Part shown: positions 8,709 through 16,337 of the stretch, in pieces
Numbering within the stretch: the stretch's first letter is position 1
Layout of the letters: each line of letters starts with the position of its first letter
Assembly: GCA_047621325.1 (NCBI GenBank)
Contig: JBLHLT010000014.1
Coordinates: 30,279-94,278, forward strand
Length of the DNA: 64,000 bases
Reading direction: 5' to 3'
Source: Bermanella sp047621325
GTDB lineage: Bacteria; Pseudomonadota; Gammaproteobacteria; Pseudomonadales; Oceanobacteraceae
Notes under the pieces: model-generated
Database searches by the model: none
Seen by the model: only the letters and a program-made list of their open reading frames with translations
Told to the model about the DNA's origin: nothing
Made by a program: the position numbers and the translations under genes

Positions 8709-8767
8709 CAGATAAAAAGCGTCATGCGACGTTGAATAAACTGTTATGAGTCAATGAGAGCCAGAAT

Positions 8768-9073
8768 ATGCAAGGAAGTGATGTGGTAATAATTAGGACC
8801 AGGGACGTCAGTGTTAGGATTCTGTCGCTCGCCCCACGCGAAGTAGCTCCTTGGCACTTTCATAGAGAAATTGTCGATAACATGTTTTGCTTGTCCGGCT
8901 CAATTTCAGTCCAACTCCAAGAACCCGATGAGTGTTTTTCGTTACTGCCGGGGCAGCGCTGCGAAGTTCAACCTGGTAGGATTCACCGAGTTGAAAACCT
9001 GGATGATCAAGAGGCCAAGTACCTACTTGTGCAAGGAGTCGGCGAGTATGACTTCAACATCGTCAACTCATAA
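8768..9073 (+). CDS. small cupin-domain protein (integron cassette 1)
   Basis: 101 residues forming a single cupin barrel. Motif 1 is APWHFHREIVDNMFCLSGSISV, and the second motif LPGQRCEVQPGRIHRVEN supplies the later histidine. Such proteins bind a metal and act as sensors, isomerases or dioxygenases; nothing here fixes which. The stop TAA lies at the first bases of an attC site, the usual compact layout of an integron gene cassette. It is preceded by a short leader starting at a core-like GTTATGA at about 8743. No neighbour suggests a pathway. Confidence 0.75.
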   Translation: MQGSDVVIIRTRDVSVRILSLAPREVAPWHFHREIVDNMFCLSGSISVQLQEPDECFSLLPGQRCEVQPGRIHRVENLDDQEAKYLLVQGVGEYDFNIVNS

Positions 9074-9143
9074 CAAATCGCTCAAACACACCCCTTCGGG
9101 GCTGGACCGGCCTGTCGGCCGGCCGTTTAGCTCAGCGTTAGCT
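9068..9143 (+). other. attC recombination site 1
   Basis: It begins TAACAAATCGCTCAAAC just at the cupin stop and ends CGTTTAGCTCAGCGTTAGCT. The outer TAAC/GTTAGC cores are inverted, the inner arms pair as AAAC/GTTT, and the centre is a GC-rich hairpin (CCGGCC...GGCCGG). This is the architecture of an integron attC site folded as single-stranded DNA. Confidence 0.8.
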
Positions 9144-9156
9144 TTTCAAGGAATAT

Positions 9157-9702
9157 ATGGAACATTTTGTAGAAATTGTTAAAGCACTAGCCTGGCCAGT
9201 AGCTGCTATCTGGATAGGATATATTTTCCGTGCTGAAGTACGACAACTATTAGGCCGAGTATCTACTTTCAAATATAAGGATGTTGAAGCAAGTTTCGAG
9301 AAAAGCTTGATGGAAGCTGAACAAAGTGCGAAAAATATAGAAAATCCGAAAGTAGAAGAAACAGATTCAGAGTTAACCCAAAAAGACCAATTGCTACGTA
9401 TAGCTGAAGTATCGCCACGAGCGGCAGTCGTTGAAGCATGGACTATTATTGAAACCGCAGCCATGAAGAATGGGCTATCTATGGGCTCAGTAGTTAAACA
9501 CACGAGCCCAAAGATGATTTTGGATCATTTAAAATCCTCCGGTAAGTTTTCAGACGAAAGCTTGGAATTAATTAACCGATTACGGCAAATCAGAAACAAG
9601 GCAAGCCATTTACCAGATTTTGCAGTTACACAGACTGAAGCAGAAAGATACTTGGATTTGGCTATTAAAAGCGCCGCTGTAATTGGAGCTAGCACAAGCT
9701 AA
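9157..9702 (+). CDS. membrane-anchored HEPN/DUF4145-like protein (cassette 2)
   Basis: 181 residues. A single hydrophobic helix (about residues 8-26, KALAWPVAAIWIGYIF) is followed by a charged, probably coiled linker, then a helical C-terminal domain with INRLRQIRNKASHLPDFAVTQTEAERYLDLA. The R-x-x-x-N-x-x-x-H pattern resembles HEPN or DUF4145 proteins, some of which are nucleases or nucleotide-binding parts of toxin and defence systems. It is the only gene in its cassette and ends exactly at attC2. The function is unknown; the HEPN reading is my inference from the motif. Confidence 0.6.
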   Translation: MEHFVEIVKALAWPVAAIWIGYIFRAEVRQLLGRVSTFKYKDVEASFEKSLMEAEQSAKNIENPKVEETDSELTQKDQLLRIAEVSPRAAVVEAWTIIETAAMKNGLSMGSVVKHTSPKMILDHLKSSGKFSDESLELINRLRQIRNKASHLPDFAVTQTEAERYLDLAIKSAAVIGASTS

Positions 9703-9777
9703 CAAGGCAATGGTTCGGAATTTTAAAAGTTCCGGCTCCGCCTCCACTTTTAAAATCCGCACATTGCGGCGTTATAA
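9697..9777 (+). other. attC recombination site 2
   Basis: The outer cores are CTAACAAGG and GGCGTTATAA. The arms are complementary over most of their length (TAAC..GGCAATG..CGGAATTTTAAAAGT against ACTTTTAAAATCCG..CATTGC..GTTA), with the spacers and bulges expected of an attC. Confidence 0.88.
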
Positions 9778-9795
9778 GTCAAAGGAATTGGCACT

Positions 9796-10431
9796 GTGCA
9801 TCATGTAATGTTTGATATTGATGGAACACTTATTGAATCATACGATTTTGACTCTGAATGTTTTATTGAGGCTGTTAAAGAAGTAACTGGTTATGATATA
9901 GATACTGATTGGGGTCGCTATAAGCATGTTACAGATACAGGAATTCTACGAGAGTTTTTTGAAGAAAATAGTTTTGAAAATGAAAATACTATTACTGAAA
10001 ATATTAAGTCAGTATTTTTAAAAAAGATACAAGGGCGACTTGAAAGGCAATCAATATCAGAAATATCAGGGGCTTCAAATTTCATAGCAAAATTAAAAAC
10101 ACTAGATAACGTCATAATTTCATTTGCAACTGGTAGTTGGTATGAGAGCGCAATTTTGAAGTTACAGTCCGCAGGTATAGATATTTCCAATATACCAATA
10201 GCATCATCTAATGATCATTACGCTAGAATAGAGATTATGAAAATTGCTGAAAAAAGGGCAACTAAAGGATCGAATCTATCTTTTACGTATTTTGGTGATG
10301 GAAGTTGGGATTTGAAAGCTTGCAAGGAGTTAGGTGTTAACTTTGTTTTGGTTGGTGATAAGCTTGAACATAATCAGTCAATAATGAACTTTAAAAAACA
10401 AAACGAGGCTTTTGTGTATATTGGCTTATAA
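9796..10431 (+). CDS. HAD-superfamily hydrolase (cassette 3)
   Basis: 211 residues. The catalytic motif FDIDGTL lies at about residues 6-12, the motif II region at SFATGSW, and the late acidic motif FGDGSWDLKACKELG binds Mg2+. The alpha-helical cap between them (about residues 15-85) matches phosphoglycolate-phosphatase-like enzymes, which dephosphorylate small metabolites. I used the GTG start because AAAGGA precedes it, although spacing is slightly long; the ATG at 9808 would still keep the catalytic motif. The gene is very AT-rich compared with its neighbours and ends at attC3. Confidence 0.8.
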   Translation: MHHVMFDIDGTLIESYDFDSECFIEAVKEVTGYDIDTDWGRYKHVTDTGILREFFEENSFENENTITENIKSVFLKKIQGRLERQSISEISGASNFIAKLKTLDNVIISFATGSWYESAILKLQSAGIDISNIPIASSNDHYARIEIMKIAEKRATKGSNLSFTYFGDGSWDLKACKELGVNFVLVGDKLEHNQSIMNFKKQNEAFVYIGL

Positions 10432-10523
10432 CAATCAGTTGGTGATCGCCCCTCAGGACTGGGACGGTTACACTTCGCTCGTGCCTCGCTACACTTCACC
10501 GCCCCACAACAAAAGCGTTAAGC
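10426..10523 (+). other. attC recombination site 3
   Basis: It runs from TAACAATCAGTTGGTGATCGCCCC to CGCCCCACAACAAAAGCGTTAAGC. The GTTAAGC end fits the GTTRRRY core, the arms pair, and an imperfect hairpin lies in the centre. It separates the HAD cassette from the GNAT fragment. Confidence 0.82.
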
Positions 10524-10533
10524 ATCACTAAGA

Positions 10534-10755
10534 ATGGATTATCGAGTGAATCAAGATATTGTTATAGAGCAACTAAAATTGGCTCATGCTCAGGAGCTGT
10601 ATGATCTAACGGAGGCCAATCGAGAAAATTTACGCGAGTGGCTTCCGTGGCTTGACCAGATAGAATCCATCTCTGATACAAAGAAGTTTATCGAATCCAC
10701 AACAAATAATTTAGACACCCATAGTAAGCTAGATAAAAAATACTTTAATTTTTAA
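10534..10755 (+). pseudogene. truncated GNAT acetyltransferase (cassette 4 remnant)
   Basis: 73 residues. LAHAQELYDLTEANRENLREWLPWLD followed by DTKKFIE matches the first third of RimJ/RimL-type N-acetyltransferases, after which the frame reads a short unrelated tail and stops. The acetyl-CoA-binding motif is missing, so the product is probably inactive. It follows attC3 directly as the last cassette. The remainder of the gene and its attC seem to have been lost, perhaps with arrival of the transposase segment just downstream. The 140 bases from 10756 to 10895 hold nothing I recognise. Confidence 0.65.
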
Positions 10756-10895
10756 TATCAGTTACGCCTAAGCTAAAAGTTAACGAGTTAGATATTAAAT
10801 GAACGGGTATTAATAGGGTGGTGTGGTCTAATATTTGAACAGCAGGCAGCCCAAATCTTGCTAGTTAAGGCAATGTGGGATTAGTTTGGAATAAT

Positions 10896-11891
10896 TTAAG
10901 CCAGCAGAACTTCGCAGTTTTTAAACGCGGGTCGTCGTTTACGGTTAAGTAGCTTGACTGTTTTCTCTAGAGTACTGGGGTTACCTACCAAGTCTTTAAA
11001 CGTTGTTTCGAATTCTTGCGTCATAGTTAACCAATTTTTAGGCTCGATGCCTAAGCGAGTTAAAATCTCCGGTTGGTTCTTTTCAATATGGCCACGTTTA
11101 TCTTCACGAATGGCTCGTCCGGTTAAATCTATTAATGCTAAATAATCCGTCAAACGGAAGGGTAAACCCTCTGGTATATTTTCTCTTGGGTTGCCTATAA
11201 AGGGCATCAGTTTATTTACTTGTTGATTTGGATGGTTAGGTTGATAAGCTATTTTAGCTTTTTCTGATCGCATTTTGACTGACGTATGTTCAGATTTTTC
11301 GGGTGTCTTTGCCATTTTTGCGCGTACAGGGTTTAAATCCACATAGGCCATGCAGGCGGCTAAGGCTTTTTCATCAAGTAGGGCTTGTGATTTAAAGCGA
11401 CCTTCCCAGAATCGGCCTGTGCATTGATCTTCATAATTGGCTTGGCGTGCTATTTTTTCGTTTAAGCGACCAATAAACCAACCGATATCCATTAATCGTG
11501 CACGCCAAATTTCTACAAATTCTTTTAATTTTTCAAGTTCAGCTTGTGAGAAGTTCGGGTCACTTAAGTATCGCTGACTAAGCACGTTACCTTTATAAAG
11601 TGAATGCCAGCGATGAATGACCTCATCCAAGTCCCAACTTTTTGCTTGGTTTTGATTGATATGCAAAACCACATGGTAGTGGTTCGACATAATGGCGTAA
11701 GCTGCAATATCAATAGCAAATACTTGCGCTTGATTTAATAGTTCATTTTCAAGCCAAGCACGGCGGTGTTCATAGCTGATCTCACTTCGATCATCAAAAC
11801 CACATAAAAACGCTTTGCGCACACAGCGTGATACGCAGTGATAATAAGGCGTGGCTTCAAGACTAACCTGTTCCTTCCTTGGTTTAGGCAT
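10896..11891 (-). mobile_element. REP-associated tyrosine (Y1/HUH) transposase
   Basis: 331 residues. The N-terminal Y1 transposase domain has YYHCVSRCVRKAFL, the HUH metal motif within IMSNHYHVVLH (HYH at about residues 71-73) and a candidate catalytic tyrosine in EKIARQANYED (about 153), followed by TGRFWEGRFKSQALLD and AYVDLNPVRA. These are signatures of REP-associated transposases related to IS200/IS605. They cut and rejoin single-stranded DNA at REP hairpins. A second, diverged copy runs off the window at 63494. REP-like palindromes lie on both sides of this gene (8323, 8383, 12257). No terminal inverted repeats are visible, as expected for this class. Confidence 0.88.
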
Positions 11892-12019
11892 GGCTTTCTC
11901 CTTTCGATTGTATAAGGCTAAAACAGTGGCTTTGAAATTAAATAAGGGGAAAGGACTAACTTTTGTTCTGATTAGTATTTAGGCTTGCTTGATCTAGGAG
12001 TATTTTCTTATCATGGGTG

Positions 12020-12108
12020 TCTGGATTAATCTTTTTCTGGATTAATCTTTTTCTGGATTAATCTGTTGGTGTCTGGATTAATCTGTTGGTGTCTGGATTA
12101 ATCTGTTA
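12020..12108 (+). repeat. five tandem copies of a 13-base TCTGGATTAATCT core
   Basis: The core starts at 12020, 12036, 12052, 12072 and 12092. The first two periods are 16 bases and the last two are 20 bases (added GTTGGTG). Each core holds the palindrome GATTAATC, so the array offers five evenly phased binding-site-like elements in front of a terminator. Confidence 0.8.
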
Positions 12109-12124
12109 CAAGTTCAAACCAAAG

Positions 12125-12146
12125 GCCCGCAAAAGCGGGCTTTTTT
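12125..12146 (+). terminator. orphan Rho-independent terminator
   Basis: GCCCGC-AAAA-GCGGGC plus six T, nearly the same as the terminator at 8239. No plus-strand gene ends just before it; it would stop read-through from the cassettes or a transcript of the tandem-repeat region. Confidence 0.8.
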
Positions 12147-12256
12147 GTGATTGTTAAGCACTACACCCTTTTTTCCAAGACAAGCCACACAACTCATAAC
12201 CTATGGGACATCCTTGGAAGGGTTATCTAAGTGGATTAAAGCCCTGCGTCGCGTCA

Positions 12257-12274
12257 TACCCACGAAGGTGGGTA
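12257..12274. repeat. REP-like palindrome, copy 3
   Basis: TACCCAC-GAAG-GTGGGTA followed by TCCA, the same family as 8323 and 8383 with a compensatory C-to-A/G-to-T stem change that keeps base pairing. From here to 12545 the DNA is AT-rich without recognisable features. Confidence 0.7.
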
Positions 12275-12557
12275 TCCAAGCTTGTTTGTAATTGAATCTA
12301 TATATCGCAGGATCTATCATGGATGTCTTATTTTCATTAGTTAATGATTAAGCTTTCTAAATTATTTGAATTAATTGTTCTAACAATTTCTAGGATAATA
12401 ATTTCAATATAAGTTAGAATAACAAACCTAAAATTTCATCAATAAGTTTATATTCTTTAATAAACGTAACTTATACAGCCCATATGAAATTGTTCAAAAC
12501 CAATGATTAAGTGTTATTTCTCATGGAAGAGACACTCAAATATAAATGGAATTTACA

Positions 12558-13751
12558 ATGCTTCGAATTATTATATCCCTATTGTTTTTTATTGTGATTA
12601 GCGCCTGTGGCAGCGAGTCTACATCGAATACCCCTAAAATAGACGAGACAGAAAAAGTCGATACTGAAACCGATGTTATAGATGATAAGGTAAATTTTAA
12701 AATCAGCGGTTCTGTGATGGGTTTAAATGGTGAGCTGTCCATTAATTTGAATGATCAAGTCATAATTGTATCGAATGAATCGACCTTTGAATTCTTAGTA
12801 GAAGACGGTACGGATTTTTCATTGCAGCTATCAGACTATCCTGATAATCAAATATGTAAGACACCCAAGATAGACTATATTGCAACCAGTGACATTGAAG
12901 GTATTGAGATTCATTGTGTTAATAGAGTTTTAATCGACAGTGTATTGTCAAATGTGACAGATGAGAATTTTTTGGCCTGTATTAGTCAAAGAAATTTTAC
13001 TTACATTGATCAAGTGATAAGACTTATTTGCAGTAATATGGAAATTGAAAGTGTGAGTGGTGTTGAAAATTTCGACAATTTAGTATTCTTGGTGCTGTCG
13101 GATAATAACATTAGTGAAATTGATGTTAGCCAAAACTTGAAATTGAGCTATTTGGTTTTAGAAAATAATAATCTAACAAGTATTGATGTGAGTCATAATG
13201 ACGCTTTAAAAAATCTTATTGTAAGTGGTAATAAGATAGATAACATCGATGTAAGTCATAATGAAGCATTACGTATTCTTTTGGCAAAAGGTGCAAACTT
13301 AATTAATTTAGACTTGATAAATAATACCGAGTTATTTTATTTGGATGTGGCAGATAATAAATTAGAGGCAATTGATTTATCTAGAAATATTAAACTTAAA
13401 AAAGCGTATCTTAGCGGGAATTCATTAGTCAATTTGGATACCACTAACAATATTGATCTTACATTTTTATACGCATTCGATAATAATATTACTGCAGTAA
13501 ATTTAGAAAATAATAGCCAGCTTGTGCGGTTGATTTTGAACGATAATCAGTTATCGACTGTTAATTTAACGGGTAATCCATCGCTTAGATTGATTGAAAT
13601 CGAGCGCAATCAGTTAGGGGATGTACCAGTAGGGTTGTCCGATTTAACCGCTTATGATGCTGCTATATCATTGGTTGGTAATCTATTTGGTATCAATGCG
13701 AATGCACAGTTGCTTGAGCTACAAAAAACCTATATCAATTTAACTCACTAG
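12558..13751 (+). CDS. leucine-rich-repeat surface lipoprotein
   Basis: 397 residues from the ATG at 12558, preferred over the ATG at 12546 because GGA lies 9 bases before it and the signal peptide then has normal length. The lipoprotein signal ends in VISAC. After an acidic linker and a small beta-rich domain (about residues 50-130), about ten repeats of 20-21 residues follow, with the pattern LxxLxVxxNxLxxIDVSxN, typical of internalin-like LRR proteins that bind other proteins or surfaces. It is flanked by accessory DNA and is AT-rich, so it may be acquired. The binding partner is unknown. Confidence 0.75.
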   Translation: MLRIIISLLFFIVISACGSESTSNTPKIDETEKVDTETDVIDDKVNFKISGSVMGLNGELSINLNDQVIIVSNESTFEFLVEDGTDFSLQLSDYPDNQICKTPKIDYIATSDIEGIEIHCVNRVLIDSVLSNVTDENFLACISQRNFTYIDQVIRLICSNMEIESVSGVENFDNLVFLVLSDNNISEIDVSQNLKLSYLVLENNNLTSIDVSHNDALKNLIVSGNKIDNIDVSHNEALRILLAKGANLINLDLINNTELFYLDVADNKLEAIDLSRNIKLKKAYLSGNSLVNLDTTNNIDLTFLYAFDNNITAVNLENNSQLVRLILNDNQLSTVNLTGNPSLRLIEIERNQLGDVPVGLSDLTAYDAAISLVGNLFGINANAQLLELQKTYINLTH

Positions 13752-13846
13752 AATGATTATGGGTATCTTTGTTATTCATTATGACCTTTAGCATTATTGA
13801 CACTGGCAAGGTTAGATAAAACACAGCGGATAAAAAGGAATGGATC

Positions 13847-14149
13847 ATGGCATACGAAAGAATAATGGGTCTTTATGTGAGTGATGATGCCCTATATCAA
13901 AAATATCGCGAAGGTATGATGCCCATTCTGCATTCTTATGGCGGTGACTTTGGTTTTGATTTTAAAGTCTCAGAAGTATTACGCTCTAAAACCAATGATG
14001 ATATTAACCGTGTGTTTACCATTGAATTTCCTAGTAAGGAAAAAATGGATGCGTTTTTTGAATGTGAGGAATACTTGGCGGTAAGAGAGCAGTATTTTGA
14101 TAAGTCTGTGACCAGTAAAACGGTGATTTTATTGCATGAGAAAACGTAA
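13847..14149 (+). CDS. DUF1330 family protein, copy A
   Basis: 100 residues, alpha/beta ferredoxin-like DUF1330 fold: MMPILHSYGGDFGFDF and RVFTIEFPSKEKMDAFFECEEYLAVREQYF are the family landmarks. The function of the family is unknown. It is about 85% identical to the protein at 17622 (same length, few substitutions), and its upstream ribosome-binding region AAAAAGGAAT is also duplicated. It forms the left part of a segmental duplication with an ilvE fragment. Confidence 0.8.
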   Translation: MAYERIMGLYVSDDALYQKYREGMMPILHSYGGDFGFDFKVSEVLRSKTNDDINRVFTIEFPSKEKMDAFFECEEYLAVREQYFDKSVTSKTVILLHEKT

Positions 14150-14179
14150 TATTTTCTGAGAGTTTTAAACGCTGATTTT

Positions 14180-14325
14180 CGGGCGCGGGGCACCCTCGTA
14201 CAATTATTTGAAATACTTTTTCGCGCGCAGTGCACCTTCATACGATTTGTTAAGTGATTTTTCGGGCGCGGGGTACCCTCGTACGATTATTTAAATAATT
14301 TTTCGCAGGCGGGGTAGCCTGGTAC
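14180..14325 (+). repeat. four GC-rich hairpin repeats after DUF1330 copy A
   Basis: Copies of a 22-base unit with core GGGCGCGGGGCACCC and tail TCGTAC start at about 14180, 14222, 14263 and 14304, spaced 41-42 bases by AT-rich linkers. Copies 1 and 3 are well preserved and copies 2 and 4 are degraded. One further copy sits at the matching place after DUF1330 copy B (17954). Related text occurs near 54930. Confidence 0.75.
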
Positions 14326-14330
14326 AAATA

Positions 14331-14366
14331 AAAAAAACCGTTTGTGTTGCCATAAACGGTTTTTTT
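14331..14366. terminator. bidirectional terminator between DUF1330 copy A and the ilvE fragment
   Basis: AAAAAACCGTTT, a 10-base loop and AAACGGTTTTTT form a stem flanked by A and T runs on both sides. A close copy is at 17990. Confidence 0.8.
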
Positions 14367-14408
14367 ATTTCTTTCCTGTTTTTTATAAACAGGGAGGGTT
14401 TTAAAGAA

Positions 14409-14640
14409 TTAAATTTTAGTTAACCAAGCAAACTTATCTTCTGCGCGACCCCACTGTATATCATTCAATGCTTGGCGCAGTTTTAATGTAGTTGGGCCAG
14501 ATTTACCAGTAATTTCTTCGCCGTTATGAATCAATGTTCCTACTGGGGTTGATACCGCAGCAGTACCAGAGAGAGCGGCTTCGGTGTCGGGCTTTTGCGT
14601 ACGTTCGGCAACGGTCATGCCTAAATCTATTGTAACATTA
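14409..14640 (-). pseudogene. ilvE 3' fragment (decayed duplicate)
   Basis: About 69 codons match the last 80 residues of the intact ilvE at 18046 (AALSGTAAV-TPVGTLIHNGEEIT, LRQALNDIQWG-AEDKF-WLTKI). The pyridoxal lysine and the N-terminal 240 residues are absent. Compared with ilvE it lacks 30 bases exactly between two ACGTTCG direct repeats (slippage-type deletion) and about 9 bases near the GSGEAG segment. Similarity stops near 14630. It is not expected to be functional. Confidence 0.85.
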
Positions 14641-14654
14641 TGTGATCCTATGGG

Positions 14655-15395
14655 TTAAATTTGGGCTAAGCCTCCATCTACTTGTAAATCGGCCCCGCTA
14701 ATAAACGATGCTGCATCGGATGCTAAAAACAACGCGGACTCGGCTATCTCTTTAGGCTGAGCTATTCGACCTAATGGGGTGCTTGCAGATACTTGGTTTA
14801 ATATTCCGGATAAATCATTTTTGTTAAAACCAAATTTTTCCAAGATGGGCGTTTCGGTTACACCGGGGGATAAGGTATTAACCCTAATGCCTCGTGCGCC
14901 AAGTTCTTGTGCGAATGATCGGGTTAGCGAGCGAACTGCCGCTTTAGTTGCGCCATATACAGACCAAATACCTGCGCCACGCTGTGCTTGAATTGATGAA
15001 AGTAAGATAATGGATGCCTTATCGTTTAAATGCGGCAATGATTTTTGAACCGTAAAAAATACCCCTTTAAAATTAATATCAATGCTTTTATCAAAGCTAG
15101 CTTCTGTCACGTCTGCAAGGTTTTCAGGTAAGGCAATGCCTGCATTAGCGATAATTGTATCGATACCGCCCCATAAGTCAGAACATTGTTGATAAAACGT
15201 TTCTAGATCAGCATTGACGCTGACGTCACCAGCAAAAATAAAAACATTGTCGGGGGCGATTCTTTGTATCGCCTGCATGCGCTCTATTGACTGAGCAAAA
15301 ATGGCAACGTTATAACCATTCGCTAAAAAAAGTTCTGAGATGGCTAAGCCAATACCAGAGTTCCCACCTGTGATTGCGACGACGCGTTGAGGCAT
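14655..15395 (-). CDS. short-chain dehydrogenase/reductase (SDR)
   Basis: 246 residues from the ATG at 15395, which is preceded by AAGGAC; an upstream in-frame start is less likely. The NAD(P) motif is TGGNSGIG (about residues 8-15), then NAG at about 87-89, the catalytic Ser in ILLSSIQ and YGATK, and the end SGADLQVDGG: a classical 250-residue SDR. It reduces or oxidises a small alcohol/ketone; the substrate is unknown. It is divergent from the XRE-cupin regulator with a clear inverted repeat between them, so it is probably that regulator's target. The downstream neighbour is only the ilvE fragment. Confidence 0.87.
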   Translation of the reverse strand: MPQRVVAITGGNSGIGLAISELFLANGYNVAIFAQSIERMQAIQRIAPDNVFIFAGDVSVNADLETFYQQCSDLWGGIDTIIANAGIALPENLADVTEASFDKSIDINFKGVFFTVQKSLPHLNDKASIILLSSIQAQRGAGIWSVYGATKAAVRSLTRSFAQELGARGIRVNTLSPGVTETPILEKFGFNKNDLSGILNQVSASTPLGRIAQPKEIAESALFLASDAASFISGADLQVDGGLAQI

Positions 15396-15462
15396 ATTAT
15401 GTCCTTTTCTGTTTAATATGAATGTATCGAGATAATAGGCTTTATCTATGACCTTGATAATC

Positions 15463-15487
15463 CTATAGTGTAAATTGTCCACTATAG
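15463..15487. promoter_or_regulatory. inverted repeat operator between SDR and XRE-cupin genes
   Basis: CTATAGTG, a 9-base spacer and CACTATAG form a perfect 8-base inverted repeat, ending 15 bases before the regulator start. It is the likely binding site of the XRE-cupin regulator. Confidence 0.6.
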
Positions 15488-15502
15488 TAGAATTGAGTTA
15501 GT

Positions 15503-16057
15503 ATGAACTTTGATTATTTAGGTTTATTTATTCGTAGTTTTAGGCAATCAAATAAAGAAAGTTTACAGTCATTAGCGGATCGCTCAGGTGTCAGCCGTTC
15601 GATGATATCTCAAATAGAAGGTGGTCAAAAAAGCCCAACGATAGTGGTTCTGGCAAAATTGGCAGATGCCATGAACATTAGCCTAGAAGACTTTGTTAAA
15701 GTGCCCAAGGGGCTGGATGATTTCCATGTGCTTACGCCATCAAGCGGAAACATAATAAGCAAAAAGGGCAGTGTCTTTGTTTGCCATCAACTTGCGGCTA
15801 AATCGAGTGCTTCATTGGCTGATTTTTATCAGTTCTATTTTAATGATCATGGCCGAACGTCTTTTTCGGCGAATCCGGTAGCAGGGACAATAAAATATAT
15901 TTGGCTGGATCAAGGGGAGCTTACAGTCATTCTTGCATCACAAAAAATTCAGATGAAAGCAGGGCAGGGGCTGAAAATTGACGCTGCGACGCCTCATCGT
16001 TTTGAAAATAGAAAAGGCTTATTAGCTAGAGGCACTTTTTTTGTGGCTTACCATTAA
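15503..16057 (+). CDS. XRE-family regulator with C-terminal cupin sensor
   Basis: 184 residues. The helix-turn-helix (about residues 6-62) reads SLQSLADRSGVSRSMISQIEGGQKSPTIVVLAKLADAMNISLEDF. A cupin domain follows (about 105-180) with IKYIWLDQGELTV and GQGLKIDAATPHRFEN. XRE-cupin regulators sense a small ligand and usually control an adjacent catabolic or redox gene. Here the divergent SDR gene and the inverted repeat at 15463 fit local regulation. The 166 bases from 16058 to 16223 contain nothing I recognise. Confidence 0.85.
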   Translation: MNFDYLGLFIRSFRQSNKESLQSLADRSGVSRSMISQIEGGQKSPTIVVLAKLADAMNISLEDFVKVPKGLDDFHVLTPSSGNIISKKGSVFVCHQLAAKSSASLADFYQFYFNDHGRTSFSANPVAGTIKYIWLDQGELTVILASQKIQMKAGQGLKIDAATPHRFENRKGLLARGTFFVAYH

Positions 16058-16235
16058 GGTTGGTAAATCAAGTTATGCGTTGGAACATAGTATTGTTGTT
16101 TTCGTATTCATTAACGAGATCGATATTTTAGTCATAATTTTAAATGACTAGGTGTTTATTAGTCTAACAACTCTGTAAAGTACCAGTTTGTCATTCTGAT
16201 GCTTTATTGGTTTTTAAAATTTAATGGAATTCGTA

Positions 16236-16319
16236 ATGCATAAAGAAATATCTGGCGGGTGCCTATGTGGTGAAGTCACATTCTCATTAAACAATACGTT
16301 TAAACTTTTTTCAATGTGT
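16236..16319 (+). pseudogene. 5' remnant of a GFA (formaldehyde-activating-like) gene
   Basis: MHKEISGGCLCGEVTFSL plus about ten residues match the N-terminal zinc-binding start of GFA/CENP-V-type proteins (GGCLCGxV). The frame then passes directly, without a stop, into an unrelated small protein starting at 16338. The rest of the GFA domain, including the CHC and later cysteines, is absent. Confidence 0.6.
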
Positions 16320-16337
16320 GGAAGTGTTATTAAAATT

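Noticed and set aside
8871..9182. Open frame overlapping the cupin gene and running through attC1
   Set aside because: It lies in another frame of the cupin gene and crosses the attC hairpin; the composition is not protein-like and there is no ribosome-binding site.
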